Part shown: positions 1-5,582 of the stretch, in pieces
Numbering within the stretch: the first letter of the stretch is position 1
Layout: each line of letters begins with the position of its first letter
DNA from: Nitrospirota bacterium
Lineage (GTDB): Bacteria; Nitrospirota; Thermodesulfovibrionia; Thermodesulfovibrionales; JdFR-88
Assembly (NCBI GenBank): GCA_021812785.1
Contig: JAKAMR010000107.1
Coordinates: 1-6,822, forward strand
Length of the DNA: 6,822 bases
Direction of reading: 5' to 3'
Program-made: the position numbers and the translations under genes
Notes under the pieces: generated by a model
Told to the model about the DNA's origin: nothing
The model's database searches: none
Seen by the model: only the letters and a program-made list of their open reading frames with translations

Positions 1-343
1 ATCTCTGGCTCTGTGTTGTAGAGGAAAAATGGTTGACGTCCGTCTGCCACTGGGCCTGTGGATAATAGTTGGACTGTGCCTCGCCGATCCTGCTTTTGGC
101 GGCGAGGAATCCGTTTCGGGCAGCGGATATCTGGGGATTTTTGTTACGTGCAATTGCCAGGCATTGCGGGAGTGTGAGAACCTCACCTTTTTTAATCGGC
201 TGTTCCGGCGGGGCAGCCTGCGCATCTTCAGCCTGGGCATACATAGACTGAGCGGCAACGGCCATCAGGACCGCCAGAAACAAAAACATCAGGCAAATGG
301 ATCTTTCCCGTATTGATAACCTTTTTCTTTTTCTGAAGCCCAT
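1..343 (-). CDS. TolC-family outer-membrane efflux protein, N-terminal part (runs off the window)
   Basis: This is the first 114 codons of a leftward gene whose remainder lies beyond base 1. A basic N-terminus (MGFRKRKRL) and a hydrophobic stretch at about residues 16-31 form a signal peptide, with a likely cleavage after AQA (residues 36-38). A short Pro/Ala/Glu-rich linker follows. Residues 56-95 (LTLPQCLAIARNKNPQ..., then AARNGFLAAKSRIGEAQSNYYP) match the first helices of TolC/OEP-family proteins, which usually read LTLxEALxxALxNNPxI...AKxxIxxAxxxYxP. By family knowledge the product would be the outer-membrane channel of a tripartite efflux pump or type I secretion system; the substrate cannot be told. 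The ATG at 343 was chosen because it precedes the signal peptide; AAGGAG lies upstream at a long 13-base spacing. It is transcribed divergently from the CpxR-like regulator, so shared control is likely. Any pump partner genes would be to the left. Confidence 0.85.
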   Translation of the reverse strand, partial: MGFRKRKRLSIRERSICLMFLFLAVLMAVAAQSMYAQAEDAQAAPPEQPIKKGEVLTLPQCLAIARNKNPQISAARNGFLAAKSRIGEAQSNYYPQAQWQTDVNHFSSTTQSQR

Positions 344-356
344 ATTAATGAAACAG

Positions 357-362
357 CTCCTT
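357..362 (-). promoter_or_regulatory. Ribosome binding site of the TolC-family gene
   Basis: AAGGAG on the minus strand is a near-perfect Shine-Dalgarno sequence. It lies 13 bases before the ATG at 343, longer than the usual 5-9. It is the only good site near that start, and no closer in-frame start codon fits it better. Confidence 0.5.
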
Positions 363-372
363 CTTGCAAAGA

Positions 373-386
373 ATTTTTTAAAAAAT
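373..386. repeat. Perfect A/T palindrome upstream of the TolC-family gene
   Basis: ATTTTTTAAAAAAT is a 14-base perfect palindrome made of a T6 and an A6 tract, followed on the plus strand by another T7 run (388-394). It lies 30 bases before the leftward start codon. It could be a rigid A-tract in the promoter or leader; it lacks the GC stem of an intrinsic terminator. Confidence 0.4.
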
Positions 387-449
387 CTTTTTTTATAATA
401 ACCTGAAAGCTGCTTTATATGAGTTAAGGGGATATTAAAAAAAGAAAAG

Positions 450-494
450 ATTTGTAAATAGCAGCCGCCAGTTTCTTTACAATTCTTTACAAAT
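450..494. repeat. Perfect 9-base inverted repeat enclosing the operator region
   Basis: ATTTGTAAA at 450-458 and TTTACAAAT at 486-494 are exact reverse complements, separated by 27 bases. The right arm contains the outer half of the CpxR-type box, and the left arm supplies a third GTAAA half-site in the opposite orientation. Half-site starts at 454, 476 and 486 are 22 and 10 bases apart, close to whole helical turns, so all three would face the same side of the DNA. A role as an accessory operator is inferred. Confidence 0.5.
476..490 (-). promoter_or_regulatory. CpxR-type operator (GTAAA-N5-GTAAA)
   Basis: The plus strand reads TTTAC AATTC TTTAC, so the minus strand carries GTAAA-GAATT-GTAAA. 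This is an exact match to the tandem consensus of E. coli CpxR, with half-sites 10 bases (about one helical turn) apart, as OmpR/PhoB-family regulators require. It lies in the spacer beside a gene for a CpxR-like regulator. If transcription starts near 525, the box covers about -49 to -35, a usual place for activators of this family. Assignment to this regulator is inference from the match and the location. Confidence 0.65.
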
Positions 495-518
495 GCCGCC
501 GGGCCTTTCAGTTACAAT
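490..518 (+). promoter_or_regulatory. Probable promoter of the cpxR-cpxA-like operon
   Basis: TACAAT at 513-518 matches the sigma-70 -10 hexamer at five of six positions. Seventeen bases upstream the -35 position (490-495, CAAATG) is poor, as expected for a promoter that depends on an activator. The CpxR-type box ends at 490, directly against this -35 position. A TTTACA at 486-491 resembles a -35 element but is 21 bases from the -10, which is too far. The predicted start is near 525, giving a leader of about 70 bases. Confidence 0.4.
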
Positions 519-574
519 AAAAGAAATGCGAAAATGGGCCATTGTCCCCGGGGTGACGGCCATATTTTAGAAAC

Positions 575-580
575 AGGAAG
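575..580 (+). promoter_or_regulatory. Ribosome binding site of the cpxR-like gene
   Basis: AGGAAG lies 13 bases before the ATG at 594. An in-frame TAA at 585-587 rules out any start further upstream, and the ATG is followed at once by the expected receiver-domain strand, so the start is firm despite the long spacing. Confidence 0.5.
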
Positions 581-593
581 ATATTAATCCCAG

Positions 594-1352
594 ATGGACA
601 GCTCCGCCAACCGGATACTGGTAATCGATGATGACACAGAGCTCTGCGACCTCCTGAAGGACTATCTTAGGCTTGAGGGCTTCGAAGTGGAGGCGGTTCA
701 TAATGCCGAGGCCGGGGCCCGCAGGGCGCTGTCCGGAGAGCATGCTCTTGTGGTGCTTGACGTCATGCTGCCAGGCATAAGCGGTTTTGAGGTCCTGCGG
801 CGCATCAGGGAGCGCTCCGGCATACCTGTTTTGATGCTCACGGCCAGGGGCGATGACGTGGACCGCATTGTTGGCCTTGAAATGGGCGCGGACGATTACC
901 TGCCAAAACCTTTCAATCCAAGGGAGCTTGTTGCCCGCGTCCGGGCCATCAAGCGGCGCACCGCGTCGGCGGCCATCGAGATGGGGTCCGCCGGTGTGGC
1001 AGCGGGCAGGGTAAACGTGGGAGACATAGAACTGGACAGGGCAAGCAGAAGGGTGCTTAGATCCGGCCTGGATATTGAGCTGACCGCGGTCGAGTTCAAC
1101 CTCCTTGAGGAGCTCCTGCTTGCTGTCGGGCGGCTTGTGAGCCGGGAGGAGCTTTACAAGAGGGTTCTGGGCCACGGTCTTTCCCCGTATGACCGGAGCA
1201 TTGACGTGCATGTAAGCAACCTCAGGAAAAAGCTAGGCAGGGACGCAAGCGGCATGGAGCGCATAAAGACCGTCCGGGGCATGGGGTATATCTATACCCG
1301 CCCGCAGGACCTTTCTGACGTAAAAAAACAGGCCTGGAAGGAAAAAAACTGA
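594..1352 (+). CDS. cpxR: CpxR-like response regulator, OmpR/PhoB family
   Basis: This is a DNA-binding response regulator of 252 residues, close to the usual 225-240 of the family with a short charged tail. The receiver domain covers about residues 6-118: acidic pocket D12/D13, phosphoacceptor D56 in VVLDVMLPG, switch T83 in LMLTARG, and K105 in YLPKPFNPREL. After a short Ala/Gly-rich linker, the winged-helix effector domain covers about residues 140-236, with ELTAVEFNLLEELL, the recognition region YDRSIDVHVSNLRKKLG, and the wing IKTVRGMGYIY. All key residues are present, so it should be phosphorylated by the kinase encoded one base downstream and then bind tandem direct repeats. The best assignment is CpxR, from overall likeness, the CpxA-like partner and the exact CpxR box upstream, which suggests autoregulation. 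Other OmpR-family members with an envelope-sensing kinase cannot be fully excluded. Confidence 0.9.
   Translation: MDSSANRILVIDDDTELCDLLKDYLRLEGFEVEAVHNAEAGARRALSGEHALVVLDVMLPGISGFEVLRRIRERSGIPVLMLTARGDDVDRIVGLEMGADDYLPKPFNPRELVARVRAIKRRTASAAIEMGSAGVAAGRVNVGDIELDRASRRVLRSGLDIELTAVEFNLLEELLLAVGRLVSREELYKRVLGHGLSPYDRSIDVHVSNLRKKLGRDASGMERIKTVRGMGYIYTRPQDLSDVKKQAWKEKN
1336..1342 (+). promoter_or_regulatory. Ribosome binding site deciding the GTG start of the kinase
   Basis: GGAAGGA lies inside the last codons of the regulator gene, 11 bases before the GTG at 1354. With the stop codon TGA at 1350-1352 immediately before it, this supports GTG as the real start and translational coupling of the pair. 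Confidence 0.5.
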
Positions 1353-1353
1353 C

Positions 1354-2871
1354 GTGTCTTTTCCGAAAAAGGACCCGCTGAAATATCCCGGCGGGAAAGG
1401 GGCGGCCAGGTCCCTTTTTCTGAAGATATTCCTTTGGTTCTGGCTTGCCATGGCGCTCTCAAGCGTTGTGATCGTCCTTCTGACCGTCACAGCACAGATA
1501 GGCCCCATAGCCAGGGCCCACAAGGTGATCGAGATGCACAGAGACAGGCTGGTGAGCGGGGCGCTCCTGCTGTATGGAGAGTCTGCTGCCCAGGCTTACG
1601 GCCGCGGCGGAAGTCCCGCTCTGCGTGCCATGACGGCAAAGGTGAAAGCGTTATCGGGCATCCGGCTGTATCTTTTTGAGGACAGGAGCAAGGCGTTCCC
1701 GGGAGAAGGAGCGGGAGAAAAACCTGCGGCGCCTCTTGCCAGCCTGGCCGCAAGGGCCTTTGGTGCAGGCGGGGCGGGCATGCAGTCTGCGGTTTGGAAA
1801 GGGAAGTTCCTGGCCGCCTTGCCGTTTACAGAAGAAAATCAGTCGGGGCATGAATACGTCATCGCGGCGGAGTGGCCTTATGTGCCTTTTCGCATATTTA
1901 TAAAGCCCGGCCCCATTTTCCCGTTAATTTTTGGGTTCCGGCAACTCATCTATCTTATCGTGGGCGGGGGCATTTGCTATGTCCTTGCCTGGCAGCTTAC
2001 CGCACCCATACGCCGCCTCAGGCAGGCAACCCGGAGGCTTGCCGCGGGGGACCTGAAGGCGAGGGTGGGCCAGGGCTCTTTCCCGGGGAAAAAGGGGGAT
2101 GAGATCGCCGCTTTGGGCAGGGATTTTGACAGCATGGCCGAAAGGATGGAATCCCTGCTAGGCGCCCAGCAGCGTCTTATCCGTGACATTTCCCATGAGC
2201 TGCGCTCGCCGCTTGCCAGGCTTAACGTGGCGCTTGAGCTGGCGAAGCGGAACGCCGGCGACAGCGCTGCCGGGCCCCTGGACAGGATAGGTAAGGAAGC
2301 TGACAGGCTCAATGACCTGATAGCGCAGCTTGTCACTCTGACGCTCCTTGAAAGCGGTACTGAAAGCCTGGAGAAAACTAAAGTCACCGTGGACCTTGCG
2401 CAGCTTGTGGCGGAGGTTGCCGATGACGCGGATTACGAGGCCTCAGGAGCTGGCCGCCAGGTCGTCGTCCTTTCCTTGGAAGAGGCGTCCGTGAGCGGCT
2501 CTCCCCAAATGCTCAGAAGCGCGATAGAAAACGTTGTTCGCAATGCCGTCCGTTACACGCCCGCGGGCCGGGCGGTCGAGATAACCCTTGTGCGCTCCGT
2601 CAAAGATGGCAGCCCTCGCGCGATAATCAGGGTCCGGGACCACGGGCCGGGTGTTCCAGATGCGGCGCTCGCACACCTGTTCAAGCCTTTCTACCGGGTC
2701 GAGGACGCGCGCGACCGCGCAAGCGGAGGCACGGGGGTCGGGCTTGCCATAACGGAGAGGGCGGTCCATTTGCACGGCGGAGTGGTGGGAGCGTCAAACG
2801 CGCCGGACGGAGGCCTGGCGGTTGAGATATCCATGCCGGTCATCGCGGCGGCTGATATAAAAAACGCCTGA
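1354..2871 (+). CDS. cpxA: CpxA-like sensor histidine kinase
   Basis: This is a membrane histidine kinase of 505 residues. It starts at GTG, one base after the regulator's TGA; GGAAGGA (1336-1342) is its Shine-Dalgarno, and later ATGs would break the first membrane segment. Order of parts: TM1 about 20-46; periplasmic sensor about 47-187, with a Gly/Ala-rich stretch at 112-146; TM2 about 188-214; HAMP about 215-268; HisKA with phospho-acceptor H281 in RDISHELRSPLARL; and an HATPase domain with N-box N393/N397, G1 D429-H-G-P-G, F-box LFKPFYR and G2 GGTGVGLAI (458-466). The H-box is very close to that of E. coli CpxA (DISHELRTPLTRL). Established role of CpxA: it senses envelope protein damage and related stress, including copper, and phosphorylates or dephosphorylates CpxR. 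The actual signal here cannot be read from the sequence. It is catalytically complete and is the last gene of its unit. Confidence 0.9.
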   Translation: MSFPKKDPLKYPGGKGAARSLFLKIFLWFWLAMALSSVVIVLLTVTAQIGPIARAHKVIEMHRDRLVSGALLLYGESAAQAYGRGGSPALRAMTAKVKALSGIRLYLFEDRSKAFPGEGAGEKPAAPLASLAARAFGAGGAGMQSAVWKGKFLAALPFTEENQSGHEYVIAAEWPYVPFRIFIKPGPIFPLIFGFRQLIYLIVGGGICYVLAWQLTAPIRRLRQATRRLAAGDLKARVGQGSFPGKKGDEIAALGRDFDSMAERMESLLGAQQRLIRDISHELRSPLARLNVALELAKRNAGDSAAGPLDRIGKEADRLNDLIAQLVTLTLLESGTESLEKTKVTVDLAQLVAEVADDADYEASGAGRQVVVLSLEEASVSGSPQMLRSAIENVVRNAVRYTPAGRAVEITLVRSVKDGSPRAIIRVRDHGPGVPDAALAHLFKPFYRVEDARDRASGGTGVGLAITERAVHLHGGVVGASNAPDGGLAVEISMPVIAAADIKNA

Positions 2872-2889
2872 GGGCTGAAAAATAAAATC
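2872..2889. other. 18-base gap between convergent operons
   Basis: The kinase stop (TGA ending at 2871) and the ccoS stop (TAG ending at 2890) face each other across 18 AT-rich bases. I see no hairpin with a T-run strong enough to call a terminator on either strand. Transcripts from the two sides probably overlap unless Rho or sites inside the genes stop them. Confidence 0.7.
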
Positions 2890-3057
2890 CTATTTCTCTC
2901 TGTTCTTTGGACTGCCCTCATCATCGTCTTCCAGCATCCTGTATTTCGGGCCTTCAATGTCATCATACTGGCCGCTTTTAACCGACCATATGAAGAAGAG
3001 CCATGCGGCTATTCCCATCAGGAACGATATGAGGATCAGAAGGCCTATCGTCCACAT
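2890..3057 (-). CDS. ccoS: CcoS, cbb3-type cytochrome oxidase maturation protein
   Basis: This is a 55-residue membrane protein, easily missed because of its size. Residues 1-25 (MWTIGLLILISFLMGIAAWL and on to FFIWSV) form one membrane helix. The family signature follows as KSGQYDDIEGPKYRMLEDDDE, matching the CcoS/FixS pattern WxVKxGQFDDLExPAxRILxDD. By family knowledge, CcoS is an inner-membrane factor needed for a late step of cbb3 oxidase maturation, without which the oxidase assembles but lacks cofactors. The ATG at 3057 lies inside the 3' end of ccoI (13-base overlap), with an AGG eight bases upstream, so translation is probably coupled to ccoI. The acidic, hydrophilic tail after the DDD is normal for the family. 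It is the last gene of the leftward operon. Confidence 0.93.
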   Translation of the reverse strand: MWTIGLLILISFLMGIAAWLFFIWSVKSGQYDDIEGPKYRMLEDDDEGSPKNREK

Positions 3058-5582
3058 GGCCCATACCTGCCAGTCATTTTTTCTTGCTTCTCTTTTTTAC
3101 TGGTCGCGGCCTTTTTACCTGTCTCCATCCTGAACTTTCTTATCCTGAGTGAGTTCCCCACGACGAACACGGAGCTTGTGGCCATCGCTCCTGCGGCCAC
3201 AATGGGGTGAAGGACGCCTGAGACAGCCAGCGGCAACGCCATGGCGTTATAAAAAAAAGCCCAGAACAGGTTTTGCTTTATTGTCCCCAGGGTCTTTCTT
3301 GAAAGCCCTATGAAATATGGCACAAGCATGAGGTCGTTCCGGACAAGCACGGCATCCGCGCTCCCCATTGCCAGATCGGTGCCCCTGCCCATGGCTATGC
3401 CCACTGAGGCCTCGGCAAGAGCAGGCGCGTCATTGATCCCGTCGCCAACCATCAGCACCCCGTGTCTGCCGGGGAGTTTTTGTCTTTTGGCAACATACTC
3501 CATTTTGGCTGCAGGCGATGCCGCGGAAAGCACGCTTTCGGCCCCGATCTGGCGGGCCACCGCCTGCGCAGCCATTTCATTGTCCCCGCTTAAGAGCCCT
3601 GCGGAGAGCCCCAGGGCTTTTATCTGCGCGACCGCCTGCGCCGCTTCGGGCCTGATCGTATCAGAAATGATCATAGCCGCTCGGAGTCTCCTTTCCCAGG
3701 CCATGTAGACAACCGTGCTTCCTTTTTTTTCATATGGCTCCGCGAGGCCGGAAATGGCCTCCATCTCATTTCCGGGCACGCCGTTTTCCTCCATCAACGC
3801 CCGATTGCCTATGAGTATCCTCTTGCCTTCCACAACGCCCTGAACGCCTTTTCCGGGGATCGATAGAAATTCGGAGACGGGTGTTGTTGCGGCCCGTCCG
3901 CAGACCCCGCGCGCGATGCTGTGCTCGGACAGACTTTCTATGGATGAGGCAAGCCTGACAAGCTCATCCTCGCTTAAAGCCGGGTCTGCCAGGATCAGCT
4001 TGTTCAGCGCCGGCCTGCCGGTGGTTACCGTGCCTGTCTTGTCAAATAGCACATGCGCAATGCCATCGGAATTTTCCATAACGTCCGCGGACCTCACAAG
4101 GAGCCCTTTTGAGCTGGCGAGGGTTGTAAACATGAGCACCGCAAGGGGAGTTGCAAGCCCCAGGCTGCAGGGGCACGCTATAACGAGGACCGAGACCCCG
4201 GTCATGAGGCAACGGGCAGGGGGTTCGCCTTTTAAAAAATATACCACCGCCGTGGCAACGGCTGTCAGCAGGACCGCCGGGACGAACACGCCTGTGACCC
4301 TGTCGGCCAGCGCCTGTATCTGCGGTCTTCTCGTCTGGGCGCCTTCGACCGCCCTCACAATGCCCGCAAGCACTGTGTCTTCTCCGGTCCTTCCCGCCCT
4401 GACCACGATGCGGCCATAAAGGTTCGTGCTGCCTCCGATGACCTCTGAGCCCGTGGTCTTGGGGACCGGTTTTGGTTCCCCCGTAAGGAGAGATTCATCG
4501 GCTTCCGACCCGCCCTCCGAAACTGTACCGTCAACGGGTATGCGCTGGCCGGGCTTTACCTCTACAAGGTCGTCTTTCTTAAGCGAGGAAATGGGCACTG
4601 TATGCCTCTCATACTGGCCGGCGGGGCCTTCAGGGACCAGCCTGGTAGCGGTTTCCGGGGCAAGCTCTGCCAGGCGCTCCAGGGTCTCGGATGCCTTTGC
4701 CTTTGCGGCGGCCTCTACATACCTGCCAAGCAGTATAAGCGTGATTATCATGGAGGAAGTGTCAAAGTACACCTCCCCACCGGTGCACATCCCGTATATA
4801 CTGTAAAAAAAGGATGAGCCGGCGCCTATGGCTATGAGCGAGTCCATGTTGAAGCGCAGATGCCTTGCCGCGGCCGTCGCGCTTTTGATGAAGGGCATGC
4901 CAGAATAAAAGATGACCGGGGCTGTAATGAGCATGGCGGTTATCTGGAAAAGGAGCTTTGTACGGTCCCCAATGCCCTGAAAATAGCCCGCATAAAGGGC
5001 GAGGCTGTATATCATGAGCTGGCAGGAAAGGAACCCCGCCGTGCCGAACCTGATCAGAAGGTCACGCCTCTCCATGCGCTGGGCCTGGAACCGCTCCGGC
5101 TCGGAATACGGTTTCGGGCTATATCCGATGGACGCTATGCGAGCCAGTATCCTGCCAGGCTCCGTTGCTCCGGGGTCCCATCTTATCCTGGCCTTGTGAG
5201 TGGCATAATTGACGCGTGCGTATTGCACCCCTTCCGTCCTGGCAAGCACCTTTTCATTCAGCCATACGCAGGAAGAGCAGCGTATGCCGTCGATGTAAAT
5301 GTCCATTTCCATTCCGGGCCCGGCCTCTGCTTTCCTGACGCATTTGTTGAAAAGGGCCGGGTCCGGGCTTTTTCTGGAATATGGGCCGCTGATCGTGTCA
5401 GGAGAGACGGAAGGCGTCAACCATTTCCTCTTCTCGTAGAAAAGGCCAAGCCCCTCGTCATGAATGAGCAGATAGATGCCCCGGCAGCCGGCGCAGCAAA
5501 ACGTTTTTTGCTTTCCGGCGATATCCGCAAACACGGCTTCCCTTTCAGGGAATTCGAGAAGGCAGTGGTCACATACGGGCAT
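3045..5582 (-). CDS. ccoI: CcoI/FixI copper-exporting P1B-type ATPase for cbb3 oxidase assembly
   Basis: This 845-residue heavy-metal P-type ATPase is typical in length for CcoI. The N-terminus has a cysteine cluster (C4, C7, C29, C30, C33) of the kind found in CcoI/FixI, then a heavy-metal-associated domain with GIRCSSC (C102, C105). Eight membrane helices are expected: four at about 176-292, two at 430-482 and two at 766-812. The actuator loop has TGE (367-369). The ion channel has CPC (470-472). The catalytic Asp is D514 in DKTGTVTTG, and the hinge is GDGINDAP (713-720). Y778-N779 and MATSS (800-804) fit the Cu+ (P1B-1) signature. Established role: moving Cu+ across the inner membrane for the CuB centre of subunit CcoN. 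Oddity: the usual HP dipeptide of the nucleotide-binding domain reads HS (H554-S555). The start has AGGA at a 7-base spacing and overlaps the upstream gene by 14 bases. The Lys-rich tail overlaps ccoS. Confidence 0.95.
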   Translation of the reverse strand: MPVCDHCLLEFPEREAVFADIAGKQKTFCCAGCRGIYLLIHDEGLGLFYEKRKWLTPSVSPDTISGPYSRKSPDPALFNKCVRKAEAGPGMEMDIYIDGIRCSSCVWLNEKVLARTEGVQYARVNYATHKARIRWDPGATEPGRILARIASIGYSPKPYSEPERFQAQRMERRDLLIRFGTAGFLSCQLMIYSLALYAGYFQGIGDRTKLLFQITAMLITAPVIFYSGMPFIKSATAAARHLRFNMDSLIAIGAGSSFFYSIYGMCTGGEVYFDTSSMIITLILLGRYVEAAAKAKASETLERLAELAPETATRLVPEGPAGQYERHTVPISSLKKDDLVEVKPGQRIPVDGTVSEGGSEADESLLTGEPKPVPKTTGSEVIGGSTNLYGRIVVRAGRTGEDTVLAGIVRAVEGAQTRRPQIQALADRVTGVFVPAVLLTAVATAVVYFLKGEPPARCLMTGVSVLVIACPCSLGLATPLAVLMFTTLASSKGLLVRSADVMENSDGIAHVLFDKTGTVTTGRPALNKLILADPALSEDELVRLASSIESLSEHSIARGVCGRAATTPVSEFLSIPGKGVQGVVEGKRILIGNRALMEENGVPGNEMEAISGLAEPYEKKGSTVVYMAWERRLRAAMIISDTIRPEAAQAVAQIKALGLSAGLLSGDNEMAAQAVARQIGAESVLSAASPAAKMEYVAKRQKLPGRHGVLMVGDGINDAPALAEASVGIAMGRGTDLAMGSADAVLVRNDLMLVPYFIGLSRKTLGTIKQNLFWAFFYNAMALPLAVSGVLHPIVAAGAMATSSVFVVGNSLRIRKFRMETGKKAATSKKEKQEKMTGRYGPCGR

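Larger units (their letters stand above)
344..593. promoter_or_regulatory. Divergent regulatory region between the TolC-family gene and the cpxR-like gene
   Basis: This 250-base gap is AT-rich, unlike the flanking genes, and contains no convincing coding frame. From left to right it holds the TolC-gene Shine-Dalgarno (357-362), a perfect 14-base A/T palindrome (373-386), a GTAAA half-site (454-458), a tandem CpxR-type box (476-490), a -10-like TACAAT (513-518), the CCCCGGGG palindrome within the presumed leader (547-554) and the regulator's Shine-Dalgarno (575-580). The rightward promoter can be proposed. No leftward promoter stands out: a weak minus-strand candidate pairs TTTACA (458-453) with TAATAT after 15 bases, and this is not firm. 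Confidence 0.7.

Noticed and set aside
29..316. Open frame of 95 codons on the plus strand
   Set aside because: It lies antisense to the signal peptide and first helices of the TolC-family gene, which has clear family motifs. The plus-strand product resembles nothing and has no Shine-Dalgarno sequence.
547..554. CCCCGGGG palindrome in the leader of the cpxR-like gene as a hairpin or operator
   Set aside because: Its arms do not extend beyond the core apart from an imperfect outer GGCC match, and there is no room for a loop. An 8-base palindrome alone is not evidence of function.
567..1211. Minus-strand open frame of 214 codons
   Set aside because: It is antisense to the response regulator, which carries all receiver and winged-helix signatures.
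2855..2878. Possible intrinsic terminator for ccoS on the minus strand (GCC-CTCA-GGC then g and a T6 run)
   Set aside because: The stem is only three base pairs, too weak to call, although the T-run is suggestive.
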